This document shows, in pieces, positions 24,380-34,946 of a stretch of DNA of 64,000 nt. Made by a program: the position numbers and the translations under genes. Location: positions 861,590-925,589 of the forward strand of contig OY744471.1 in assembly GCA_963556145.1 (NCBI GenBank), read 5' to 3'. Source of the DNA: Hygrocybe punicea. Lineage: Eukaryota; Basidiomycota; Agaricomycetes; Agaricales; Hygrophoraceae. Below the pieces are notes generated by a model that worked only from the letters and a program-made list of their open reading frames with translations, did no database searches and was not told where the DNA came from. How positions within the stretch are numbered: the stretch's first letter is position 1; each line of letters starts with the position of its first letter.

Positions 24380-25360
24380 TTGACCAATTCTTCTCATCTT
24401 GAAACATCACTTACTCAATCCACACTAGCAAGACTGCTGATACACATGAATGGGCCCTAGATTGTCTGTTTGCAGTTCTCCCACCATACCCTGATCATGT
24501 CTTTTTCTCTGATGCTGACCTCGGGCTGGACCTTGCAATCTCTAGGTGACCACCATCAGACATTTCATTTCACAGTTGTTGTCTGAACCATCGTTATGGA
24601 GAAAGATGGCCTAGATACTCGAGCCTCTTTGTCAATCCTTTCATGAGGCATTCTGGACTGTCTACTATTCCATGTCACCTACCGCTCTCAAAGAAGCATA
24701 GGACAATTTACTTGCCAAGTTTCCTGCAGCAAGGCCATACCTCAAGAATGAGATTTGGCCCGACTGGGAACACTGGGCTTGGGCTTACGTCACAATATGC
24801 TTTACATGTGGCATCCACACCTCAAGCCATGTTGAAGGAGAGAATCATGTCAACAAGCTCTTAGGCAACTCTGTGTATGAATTGGGAATGAAGCTCATAC
24901 AGTGTGCTGTGGCCCCAAGGAGATCTTGAGGCTCTCTCTGTCTGAAAGGTGCGCATACAGCTTCTGTTGTGGAACACAGAACCAAGAAGCCATTCAGACT
25001 GCACATTGACATTATCCAGGGCACACAGATTTGCTGTTCAGTTGGCCGATCAAACTACTTTGCTCACATTGTTTGCCTTTTGCAGTACAGAAATCATATG
25101 AGCAGATGGAAGGTTCTGTATTCTACCTCACACAGCCTGTTTCTCACCCAGCAGAATCAGGCAACTGGGTACATTGTTTTGCTCACCTCAAACTCAAAGC
25201 TGATTAGCTGGCAGAAAGAGTATGTGAAGCACAAACCGCAGACTAATACCATGGCTTCTTATGAGGCTGAGAGGTTGATAAAAGGATCTGAGGTTGGTCA
25301 TTCCATTCTCTGGTGTTCTCACTCATCAACTGACTCCCACACAAAGACTCCTCAATGACT
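24380..25360 (+). pseudogene. MULE-type transposase, central and C-terminal part
   Basis: Family segments in shifting frames: HEWALDCLFAVLPPYPDH followed by VFFSDADLGLDLAI (second Asp, about 24,445-24,540), AARPYLKNEIWPDWEHWAWA, ICFTCGIHTSSHVEGENHVN (about 24,800, the VExxN motif near the Glu), and KLLGNSVYELG. Stops and frameshifts break it, for example after GNSVYELGMKLIQCAVAPRR. A downstream frame to 25,358 may be the C-terminal region. No terminal repeats were found. Confidence 0.7.
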
Positions 25361-25839
25361 TTGCAGAAAATACTCCAATTTCGGCAATGTACCTCTTAGA
25401 ACTAGTTGACAGACATGGTTGGACATGTACGTCCATTTTCCAGATCAGTCACTATGCAACTTCGGCTTTGCACCACATCACTCTCCTGGAGACAGGACAC
25501 TTCATATGATGGTCACTAACCTAGGCATTTTGTGTTGGCACTTTTATGCCATTTTTAGGATGCCCAACTCACTTGCTCACTTTCATCTGGGCCTCCTAAA
25601 TCGGAGATAGGTATAGCTGCTGTTTCCATATACTCACCATGAATTGGTAAGATGACTCACCAATCCAGAACTCGATATCTCACAAATGGCAAGGGTGAAG
25701 ATTGGTCACCATAAGCATACCTTGCATGGGATTTTTGACCAGTAACATTGGGAGAGCCGATGGGCTAAAGGTCCAATCCCAGTGGATGGGCCGAGATGGG
25801 CCAAGATAAAATCCAGACCTATTGGATTGGATGGGCCAA

Positions 25840-26695
25840 TGTAGAGGGTCGACGTCCCTCTGAGTCCGTATCGCCAATATAACACGAATCCGGACGAATC
25901 CGACACCTCCAAATGATTCCCATTCCAACCCGACGTAACCCGGCGTGATGTGACCCGACATGACCGATGTGACCCGATGTATGCTGCTTTGTGACGGCCG
26001 CTTTCGGACCAAATCCGGCAGCCTCAAACGCCTCGGAGTTCCAATTCTAGAAGATGGATCTCATCGGAGTCAATCCCCGACTTCGGACTTACCATATTTA
26101 TGCATCCCATCGTCCTTTTGGAGATATGTAGGACTTTTAGATCTTTTCCTTGCATATTCGTTTTCCCCTCCATTTACCTGTCTATGTCGCTTTGCAACCC
26201 CCCTTTCCACATCCCCATTCCAGCTTTTCTTTGTAGTTTCTATCGGCTGAAGTAGACATGTCCGAAAGTAGCTACACACACATGTACTATAAAAATGGTC
26301 CCCAACGACCGTACAAAAAAAAGATACCATTAGTCCCCATTTCCCTCATAGTCAGAATCCTTTTAATCCCTTCAAAATGCTCGTCCATGTAGACCCTTAG
26401 CTTTTTATAGTTCACCTCGTTGTCTTTATCACTGTTCCCGTATATTTGTTCATCATTTCCGACCCAACCCGACCCAACCCGACCTGACCCGCCATACCTG
26501 ACATCGTCGGCATCGTCAGGTTCTTTATTATTTGTCCATTTTCACTCCGTTCATCGCCGGATTCGTCATTATTAGTCCAGTTTTACGTGGCGGCTTTACT
26601 TTTACTAACATTCCCTTCCTTTTACTACTATTCCCGACACTGATTTATCCAGTCACTTCTACACTGACACCCCTTTGGTTAGGATCTTATTTCTT
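25840..26695 (+). mobile_element. Solo LTR-like repeat, copy 2
   Basis: Starts TGTAGAGGGTCGACG, has the TATA segment TACTATAAAAATGGT at about 26,285, and ends near CCTTTGGTTAGGATCTTAT. It is homologous to the minus strand of 12,343-13,100. It lies inside a block of GGATGGGCCGAG repeats (25,760-25,838 on its left, 26,770 onward on its right), suggesting insertion into the 44-bp array. There is no adjacent gag-pol. Confidence 0.6.
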
Positions 26696-26769
26696 TATAT
26701 AGTTCCAAAGCCACCAAGAACCCGCATCTACACCAAGATGAGCTGAGATATTTTTTCCCTTCAGATTGA

Positions 26770-27310
26770 ATGGGCCCATAACATTGGAGATAATGATTTC
26801 CCACTAGAAGTGAATGGGCCGAGATGGGGTGGGATATTTATTTCCCACTGGCATTGGATGGGCCAAGAAGGGGTTGGATATTTATTCCCCAATTGCATTG
26901 GATGGGCCGAGATAGGATGGGATATTTATTTCACACTGACATTGGATGGGCCAAGAAGGGGTGGGATATTTATTTCCCATTGGCATTAGATGGGCCCAGA
27001 TGGGGTGGGACATTTATTTCACACTGAAATTGGATGGGCTGAGATGGGGCAGGATATTTATTTCCCACTGGCATTGGAGGGGCTGAGATGGGGTAGGATA
27101 TTTATTTCCCACTAGCCTTGCATCAGCTGAGATGTATTTGAGTATATTGCAACTGTATACCATTAGCTGTGGATAGCGTGACATGGGGTTCAATATTTTC
27201 ATTCAGCAGCATAGGATGGGCCAACATAGGTTGAAATCTTCTCTGTATTAGCATGGAGTGAGACATTCTCTTCACAATGGCATTGGATGACCCCATCACA
27301 AAGATATATT
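26770..27310. repeat. 44-bp minisatellite, CpG-poor (old KDZ-like array)
   Basis: Units such as ATTGGATGGGCCGAGATGGG start at 26,853, 26,897, 26,941 and 26,985, an exact 44-base period, with worn copies on both sides. Period and core (TGGGCCGAG, GTGGGA, TATT, CCC at the same offsets) match the 44-bp array in the ends of the giant element at 33,820-34,160. It is probably the subterminal repeat of an older related element. Confidence 0.75.
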
Positions 27311-28802
27311 GATCTATACCATTCAACTGGTTAACATGGATGCAAATCCTTCCCATCAACATGTGACCACTCATCAGGCATCGGAGATCCTTGTTATTTA
27401 TTGTTGCATAGCCAAATTCAGTCCCAAGCTCTGTCATCATCCTCCAATACCTTTGCTGATGTCCTCATTGGTAAATCTGACATTTCTCTGCAGTCCTGTA
27501 GTGGCTGAGACAGCCCTAACTCATACCAAATAATACCACTCAATTTCTTTTCAAATCTTACATTGGAAAGGAAGACCATCAAAAATCAGACACTTATAGT
27601 CATCAATTTATGTCTGACTTGTTTCAAATATGGTCCACATTACTCACTTCCCCAACCTGCCAACTGAATCACTTCTTCAGAGCATATTCCACATACTTCA
27701 TTCTCTCAGCTAGAACAATATCCACAAATGCACTGAAATATTTACACATCTTGAGCCAATTATGAACCCATTTTGCATCCTAATGATGCTTATTACACTG
27801 CTTGTCCTCTATTTATATCCACATCAACAAATAATTACAGCATTCTGTCGCTAGTAAGTAGTAAGCAAGCTTGCTACTCAATACATCTTATGCAATGCTG
27901 ACTAAGCAATGTACAGGACCATAATTTCACATGTTTCTGAAAGCATCATAACCAACACATGACAAAATTGACTTAAACTACTGTTAAACTAATGGTAAAA
28001 CTGCCAGCCAGCCCACTTCTCCTTCATCCTCCTTATCCTAAAGGAAGCTACCATAGCTACAAACCAATAGGGGCCCCTATTGGTCTGCCTCTATAGTAAC
28101 TCCAGACAAAGCAAAAGAAGAAAATTGATTAGCACATCACTTCAGTTCACAGAAGAGAGACAATCAAAACTTGGCAACAATACAACACATGTTCCAGTTA
28201 TGAGAACCTGAACTATTGTGAAGTTAAGGTCCTATCACCATATAACACCAACATAATACCAATGGTGCCACACAGGAAGCTTGCAGACACTGTAGATAAC
28301 CCCCAGTCCCAATGGTCTTATGCAGGAAGCTGGCAGACACTCAAAATATCCACCAGTCCCAATGGTGTCCAACTACAATCACTCATACTGTGGTCCTTTG
28401 ACATGTCACGATTCATGTCAAAGCATCACAGCAATATGATGGTAGAGGATCAAGGGGCCAAAGACAAGATGGCTGCCTTTTATAGATGGCCTGACTAAAT
28501 CAGGCATATCAACAAACCATAGATACATGTGATTGTGTTATTGACACCTGTTGACATGATTTTATTAATCTGTATTCATGTGACTGACTGGGTTTTAATT
28601 TCAACTGTACAGTTGCTTACAGCCACTTTTTGCCTGAGTCACACTTGTGACACATCATGCCCAGTGGCTTGGGTGTGACTCATCACATGTTCCAAAAATG
28701 TAATTAATCCTTCTATTTATGTACATATCCCACGTTAGCCTCCATCACCCTAATGTCATTTGTCATCCATGCCACAGTTCTGCCTTCAATTTTACCCAGG
28801 CA
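27311..28802. other. Non-coding, no feature recognised
   Basis: CpG-poor sequence with short open frames only. A short direct repeat (CACAGGAAGCTTGCAGACAC and CAGGAAGCTGGCAGACAC) lies near 28,270-28,345. Confidence 0.5.
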
Positions 28803-28857
28803 ACCTCGCGAATGCTGTGCCTGCATCAATTGATGTGATTGTGCATGGTCGCAAGGT
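28803..28857. repeat. Single CAATTG-centred hairpin repeat
   Basis: Runs from ACCTCGCGAATG through TGCATCAATTGATGTG to GTCGCAAGGT. Same family as the other hairpin copies. Confidence 0.65.
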
Positions 28858-28929
28858 GGTTTGGGGTCATTGTCCTTGTTCCCGCTCTTCCCGCCATCCT
28901 GATCATCCTGATCAATCTTGCAATCATCC

Positions 28930-29760
28930 TCATGGTGCTCTTCTTGTCCTGAGCCGATTTCCATGCTCCTTGTTGAGCCCTTTCATTGTTGTCCTCGTTC
29001 CTTCCATTCCCGTTGTCCTCTCATCTTTGTCATCTTTGTTGTCCCCATCCTAGTCTTTGTGGTCTTTGCCATACCCATCCCCATCTTTGTGGTCTTTGCC
29101 ATCCCCATCCTGGTCTTCATGGTCTTTGCCGTACCCATCCCTGTCTTCATCGTCTTTGCCATCCCTGTTCTCGTCTTCGTCATCTTTGCTGTCCCCATCC
29201 CGTCTTTGTGTTCTTTGCTGTCCCCATCCCATCTTTGCCATCCCCATTGTCTTTGCCATACCTGTCCTGGTCTTCGTTGTCTTTGCCATCCCCATCCTCG
29301 TCTTTATCACCTTGGCTGTCCCCATCCTGGTCTTCATCATCTTTGCCGTCCCCATCCTGGTCTTCATCGCCATGGCCGACCCCATCCCCATCTTCGTCAT
29401 TTTGCCATCCCTGTCCATCTTTGTTGTCTTTGCCTTTGTCATCCCCATCCCCATCATCTTTGTCATCCCCATCCTTATCTTCATTGCCTTGGCCATCCCC
29501 GTCCCCATCCCCATCGTTGCCATCCCCATCCTTTCTTCGTGGTCTTTGCCGTACCCATCCCCGTCTTCATCGTCTTTGCCATCCCTGTCCTCATCTTCAT
29601 TGCCATGGCCATCCCCATCCCCATCTTTGTTGTTTTGCCATCCCTGTCCATCTTTGTCATCTTTGCCTTTGTCATCCCCATCCCTGTTGTCTTTGCCATC
29701 CCCCTCCTCATCTTTGTCATCTTTGCCATACTGGTCCTCATCTCTGTTCCAGATCATCAT
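28930..29760. repeat. Low-complexity array CATCCCCATC/GTCTTTGCC
   Basis: About 830 bases of imperfect units built from CATCCCCATCC, TCGTCTTTG, TGGTCTTTGCC and TGTTGTCTTTGCC, in stretches of about 27-33 bases. Long frames stay open in four reading frames at once (for example 28,918-29,775 plus and 29,817-29,050 minus) because the unit lacks stop codons. That explains the apparent ORFs without a gene. Confidence 0.85.
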
Positions 29761-29775
29761 CCTTGTTCGATGTAG

Positions 29776-30496
29776 TTGCATGCCCTCATGTCCTTGTGGG
29801 GTTTTCAAAGTGACCACCAGGGTTGTTGGTTTGATGCGGTTGCTGTTTGTGCTTGTTCGCGCAAAGAAGATCTGTTTAATTAGTTAGTAAAATAAATGAA
29901 AAATTAGAAATATAATGCACTGCATTTGTTGTCCTTGCTCAACCTGGTTGCCCGGTGTGGAGGGGCGGGGGCTGCTCAAGGACTCAAGGAAATCGAGTGA
30001 TGGTAGTGATGATAATCACTACAACACAAGGTCTGTGCTACTAAAGGAACTGAACTGTGGGAATCCTAATCACGTGACTGTCCAGACACATCTACTACAC
30101 CGATGTGGCAGCGTTTCCATATCCCTGTTGTCTGCGTCCGATGTGGCTGGTCACCGTGTTGCAGGCATCAAGTTGTGGGCATTGTGTCATGGGTTTTCTT
30201 CGAATGGTTGGGTGCTGGGTTGTTGTTGCTGTTGCTGATGCTTGTTTGGCATGACATTGCAGAAAAGAACACCTAAAGAGAGGTGGCAAAATAGTTAGTA
30301 GAATAACTAAAAAAAACACAAGGGAAAGCCTTACCTTGGGTGCTCTTCTACACCTGTTGTCTTGTCGTGGTTGAAAATGATGCGTTGATTGTTGAACTCG
30401 CGCGTGAGAATTTCAACCGGATTTTACCGATGTCCAAAATGGGGTCGAGTTGCCATATAAGAAAGGATGGCTGGATTTTCTTAGTATTATTACATC
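29776..30496. other. Non-coding, no feature recognised
   Basis: Short open frames without recognisable motifs. Confidence 0.45.
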
Positions 30497-31132
30497 TAGT
30501 ACAGCACCTCAATAACCAGGGCAAGATCCTGCAGAGATGTAAGTATGTTACAGCTAACCTGAAATAAATTTCTGTATTTTATGTGGTATTACATGGGGAG
30601 ATATTCACCATGCATTCCATTGCCCCACCAAAATTGGACCCTTAAATGCCCAACTTTGTGAATACATGCCTGAAAAGTCCAAAATTAATTCCAGGAGTAC
30701 TAAGGAAAGCCTATATTGTGTTTAAGACAAGTGCCTGGCTTTCGGTGTTACAGGAGAAGTGTTGTAGCCAGAAGATGCATAAAAGTTAGACTTCTGGTCA
30801 CTGGCCTGAAGTCATGCAAATAGATAGAATGCCTGAATGTCATGCATTGGTCACATTCTGGCTACAACACATCTCCTGTAGCACCAAAAGCCAGGCATTT
30901 TTCTCTAACACAATATAGCCTTTCCTTCGTACTCCTGGAATTAATTTTAGATTTTTCAGACATGTATTTGCAAAGTTGGACATTGAGGGGGCAATTTTGG
31001 TGGGGCAATGGAATGCATGGTGAATATCTCCCCATGTAATGCCACATAAAATACAGAAATTTATTTCAGGGTAGCTGTGACATACTTACATCTCTTCAGG
31101 GTCTTGCCCTGGCCATTGAGGTGCTGTACTAG
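30497..31132. mobile_element. Fold-back element (MITE-like), 636 bp
   Basis: The arms 30,497-30,760 and 30,860-31,132 are inverted copies with ends CTAGTACAGCACCTCAATA and complement. Inner parts share GCATTCCATTGCCCCACCAA and CTCCTGTAGCACCAAAAGCC-type segments. No coding capacity. Confidence 0.85.
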
Positions 31133-31269
31133 GCTAAAAGGATCTATGACTATGGGAACTATCTATATTAGCCTCATGCTTTGGGAAATGTCAAAGCATG
31201 CATGATATAATTTAATGTCTACATCATTTTAAAAAAAAAAGTGAATGTAGACTAAATTACTAGGGTAAA

Positions 31270-31440
31270 TTTATAGCGAGTGTGTCCCCTGACATCTAAG
31301 AGGGCCAGGCCAGGGCCAACCATGGGCTGACCCTCAGGGCCAGCTGTTTACTGACTTGGCCCTGGCCCTTGAGTCTAGGGCCGTTTTGGGCTGGGCCAGA
31401 GGGTCATCGCCCTGCCCTTGGACAGTGTAGTAATTATTGA
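31270..31440. repeat. GGGCC-rich short repeat block
   Basis: Repeated GGGCCAGG/CCTGGCCC strings ending in CCCTTGGACAGTGTAG. It looks like the subterminal sequence of a small hAT-like element, but only one side is seen. Confidence 0.35.
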
Positions 31441-31521
31441 TCAGGCCCTAGTGTTGGCATGCTGATTTAATCCAAGTTGACTAAATTTGTAGTCCCAGAG
31501 TCCAAGCGTGACACGTAACAG

Positions 31522-32890
31522 TCACTGAAGCTCCACTAGAGCATCATCTGCCTGTGCAAGGCATAACCATTTCTCCATCTCAACCAAATTCACTGAGAAA
31601 ATATGACCTGTAGGAAATCTAGAGGGCAAGAGAAGTGGGATGCCTTTAGGATGTGAAACCTCACCCTTAGCCACTTTCTGCCTACCTCTCAGCTCAACCA
31701 CACCTGGCATGTAGATTGACTGAATCTTCTGCCAAGTTGTTATTTGCTGTTGCAGACTGGTCTGTTTCTCCTGAAACTCAGCAACCTGTAACAATGTTGC
31801 CTTTGAACATAGTTGCTGTTTAAGCAGACGTCTCAAACACATCATTAATTTTGTATCCAGTATACAATAAATCAAGCCACTTACTACTGTGCTTCAAGCT
31901 CTAAGCCAGTCTGCAAAAACATGTTGGGTGAAACATCATGAATTGGAGCCAATCCTTTTTTGGCTTTCTCCAACACCTCCTCTGCCAGCTCAAGCCTCAC
32001 CTAAGCAAGAGTTGAAGCTGAAACCAATTAATAAGTATATTATTTTCCAACTCACACAGATGGCACACCTTTTCCAACCTCTTCATTGGGATTGGGTTTT
32101 TGGGGATCCAAATCCCAAGCATCTACCATAGCAGACCATCTTTCAACCACTTCAGTGTCAAACCCAGCTGTAAAGCAAGCATAGGCAGCCATCTTTTTGA
32201 TCTTCATATTGAATGACTGCTGAAGCTGCACCAAGAGTGACTTTCCTATAATAAATACATAGCAATATGCATCCAATTTAAGATCATTTCTATTATCATA
32301 CCAAGTTTGTGATCTTTCTCCAAGTCCAAGCAGCTGCATGGTCATCAATAGTATCATGCCGAGCACCTCCCTGTCTCTTTCGTACTCATGCTGACAGGAT
32401 TAATATGTACCACTTCTCTGGCTCCTCTCCATTGGTCCATACAGAATAGCGAAGGAAGTTCAAAGAGAAATGTGTCTGACATTGAGATCCATGGCCATAG
32501 ATGTGAAATTTTGGTATCACAAACTTGAGACTCTCAACCAAGGCTGGTGGAGGCTGTATCCATGATGGGAGCTGCCCAACATGTCTCTTGAGGTTTCAGG
32601 ACCATTGGCAGGCAATATCATAGGAAAATGAAGGTAACAACACCATAACCCCCACTAGGGATAACCATGCAATGAAGTCCATGTTAGCATACCTATATTT
32701 CCATCAGTTGATGATCAGCAAGCAGAAACATCACCCACTGTTCTCCTTTCTGTAAATCACCCAATCCATTTTTTTGAACCAAACAGTGACATGCACAAAT
32801 TGCCCCACCAACACCAGTTGCCTTGTAGCCCTTCAGAAATTTGGTATTTGCATGGTCAACTGCATGTAAGTCAGATTCACAAAGATTCCA
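31522..32890 (-). pseudogene. KDZ transposase, C-terminal half (old copy)
   Basis: Reading the minus strand from about 32,850: GAICARHCLV-like sequence, NGLGDLQKGE, FSYDIACQWS (second catalytic Asp; about 32,610), LKFVIPKFHIYGHGSQCQTH, the GEEPE region with a one-base frameshift into HINPVSMSTKE, RHDTIDDHAAAW, ERWSAMVDAWD, QEKQTSLQQQITTWQKIQ, YMPGV and AQADDALVEL at the end (31,522). This is the second half of a Kyakuja-Dileera-Zisupton transposase. The first half is at 57,600-59,092 on the same strand, on the far side of the giant insertion. The piece is CpG-poor, with stops and frameshifts. Confidence 0.82.
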
Positions 32891-33273
32891 CTGTTAAGGT
32901 CTCACCAGGTTATATTGTTATTACCATACATAAGATGAAACAAGCCTCTGCCTGATACCCATACTTAGTGAATATCATGGGTACAGGTAAACCCATGGGT
33001 TTTGCTGCAGGTTTTGCCTTGGATCCAAGTCCCGGTCTCACTTTTGTGACCCGCAGCTGTACCCATACCCACGACAGGTAACTTGTGACTATAGGCAAGT
33101 CACACGATGCATTGAACGACAAGGCAGAGACCAGTATGAAGCTGGTCTCTGCTAAAGCTTAGTTTTTTTTTGCTTTTACATCATTACTTATGAAATTTAC
33201 AGGTACAACTACAGTTTGACCCAGGAAACGCAAATGCAAATGCAAATGGCCACAACGAAAACAATGATAACTA

Positions 33274-33311
<38 letters not shown>

Positions 33312-33622
33312 GTGATGGCAAGGGTAAGGGCCATGATGCAACACCAAGCAAAGCAAGACTGGGGGAGTGGTGCACCCACCCCCCAGTCGCCAGGTGAGTC
33401 TGTATACATAATTTGTTTCATTTGCCACTCTCCCCCAGCCCAGGACCACCTTTAACAAGTATGGCCCACATGTCCAATGATGCAGCCTCCACCCATAGAC
33501 AGGCATGGCCCACATGTTCAACGATGCCACCTCCATCTGCCCACCAATGCACACCATACCAGACCAGAGCATGCTGTGTGCCCAAAGATGCCCCTGCCTG
33601 AAGACACCCCCAAGCCCATTCC
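32891..33622. other. Decayed repeats between old KDZ half and giant element
   Basis: Contains a block of GGGTACAGGT/CCCATGGGTTT strings (32,950-33,080) resembling hAT ends; a related block lies at 57,500-57,620. A (CAA)n microsatellite of about 13 units follows at 33,270-33,310. No gene recognised. Confidence 0.45.
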
Positions 33623-33637
33623 ACCTCGTGAATACAT
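33623..33637. repeat. Left half of a split hairpin repeat with target-site duplication
   Basis: ACCTCGTGAATACAT: the last ten bases, GTGAATACAT (33,628-33,637), recur at 57,414-57,423. Joining the left side to the right side after one copy recreates a complete CAATTG-type hairpin repeat, so this is the occupied target site. Confidence 0.8.
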
Positions 33638-33819
33638 CAGCCCATGACATGACTTATCCCGTGTCTGACTGGGCAACTAAGGTTGACAATGTTATGTTTG
33701 AGATGGGCCAGCCGATCTGGGCCGAGAAAAGCTTATTGTTAGGTACTTGATGGCGCAACTCAGGAATGTCATAGTTATGGTGTTAGATGGGTGGGCCGAG
33801 GTTTGAGCCAGAATAGTGT

Positions 33820-34160
33820 TATTCATGTGAGACCGTTGGGCTGAAGTTCTGTGGGGGAAACGTTACCCATATGAGACCGATGGGCCGAAGTTCTGCTGGG
33901 GTATTGTTACCCGTCTTAGACCATTGGACTGTGTTTCTGCGGGAGTATTGTTACCCGTCTCAGACCGTTGGGCCGTGTTTCTGCGGGAGTATTGTTACCC
34001 GTCTCAGACCGTTCGGCCAAGGTTCTTGGGAAGTATTGTTACCCGTCTCAGACCGTTGGGCCGTGTTTCTGCTGGGGTATTGTTACCCGTCTTAGACCGT
34101 TCGGCCGAGGTTCTTTGGGAGTATTGTTACCCGTCTCAGACCGTTGGGCCAAGGTTCACA
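33820..34160 (+). repeat. 44-bp subterminal array (left), about 8 units
   Basis: Unit: GACCGTTGGGCCGTGTTTCT, then GCGGGAGTATTGTTACCCGT, then CTCA. Units vary at GTGTTTCTGCGG/GAGGTTCTTTGG. Because 44 is not a multiple of three, each frame passes through the repeat in turn, producing spurious ORFs. Such arrays are plausible multiple transposase-binding sites; that is inference. Confidence 0.9.
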
Positions 34161-34261
34161 ATAATAATAATATTCATTGGCTGACAATTGGACAAACACC
34201 CCTCCAAATTTCGTCCAGCCTCGGTGTCTCAGCAAGAGCATAAACATCATCTTCAGCAACG

Positions 34262-34590
34262 ACATCGGCATTGTCAGCGGCATCGGCGTTTGAATGGCAT
34301 CGGTGTTTGATCAGCATCGGCGTTGGCATCGATGTCAGCATTGCAAACGGCATCGGCGTTGCACACGGCGTCGGCGTTGAAAACGGCATCGGCGTTGCAC
34401 ATGGCGTCGGCGTTGAAAATGGCATCGGCGTTGCATACGGCATCGGCGTTGCAACCGGCATTGGCATTGCATATGGCATCGGCGTTGGCAGCGAAATCGG
34501 CGCTGGCAAGATCATCGGCGCTGGCATCGGCATCGGCGCTGACATCGGCATCGGCGTTCACCTCGGTGTCGGCTTATGTTTGACCATGTT
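34262..34590 (+). repeat. GGCATC/GGCGTT hexamer array (left TIR)
   Basis: Imperfect repeats of GGCATCGGCGTTG, GGCGTCGGCGTTG and GACATCGGCATCGGCG, rich in CpG and open in several frames (Ala/Ser or Ile/Gly repeats). Shorter clusters of the same hexamers occur throughout the element. Confidence 0.85.
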
Positions 34591-34946
34591 CTGACCTGTT
34601 TTGGTTTGTGGACTAAGTGCCGAACTTGGGAAAGAGCCTTTGCATAGGGCAACTGCATATAGAGCATTGTAAATCAATCTCCCGATCTCTAAAAAGATTT
34701 TGCAGAATCTCGTTCGTTTGAACCATGGTTGACTTTTAATTATTCATATTGTATAAAGATATAAATCCCAAATGGGTAATATTAATTTTATTCATAACCT
34801 TCATTCCCTGCCCCTACACAATGAGCCACTCTTTTTGATCGGGATCCATTGCCAACTTCACCGACAGAATATCCACGTACCTCGGCCAAAAATTTGGTCA
34901 ATGTATCAGCCCACACAGGGCATCCATGGAGTGCATCTTACCACCG

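Larger units (their letters stand above)
33638..34755 (+). repeat. Left terminal inverted repeat of giant element
   Basis: Layers from outside in: a unique 180-base part with GACTTATCCCGTGTC and GATGGGCCAGC; a 44-bp array; TTCATTGGCTGACAATTGG; a GGCATCGGCGTTG array; then a 160-base unique part ending ATTCATATTGTAT. The same layers in the same order, inverted, form 56,383-57,413. Confidence 0.9.

Noticed and set aside
28918..29817. Long overlapping ORFs (250-285 codons) on both strands
   Set aside because: They arise from a low-complexity CATCCCCATC/GTCTTTGCC array that lacks stops in several frames; no globular or conserved sequence.
33270..33310. Poly-threonine / poly-valine ORFs at the (CAA)n tract
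   Set aside because: A simple microsatellite.
33150..33650. 163-codon minus-strand ORF with a Cys-rich run
   Set aside because: The Cys run comes from the (CAA)n tract read in antisense; the rest lacks any recognisable motif.
33871..34243. ORFs with repeated GVLLPVSDRWA-like motifs (and the mirror set at 56,645-57,140)
   Set aside because: They are translations of a 44-bp non-coding repeat; each frame shows the same peptide in turn because 44 is not a multiple of three.
34174..34594. Ala/Asp or Ile/Gly repeat ORFs
   Set aside because: Products of the GGCATC/GGCGTT array in the TIR, with no start context or conserved neighbour.
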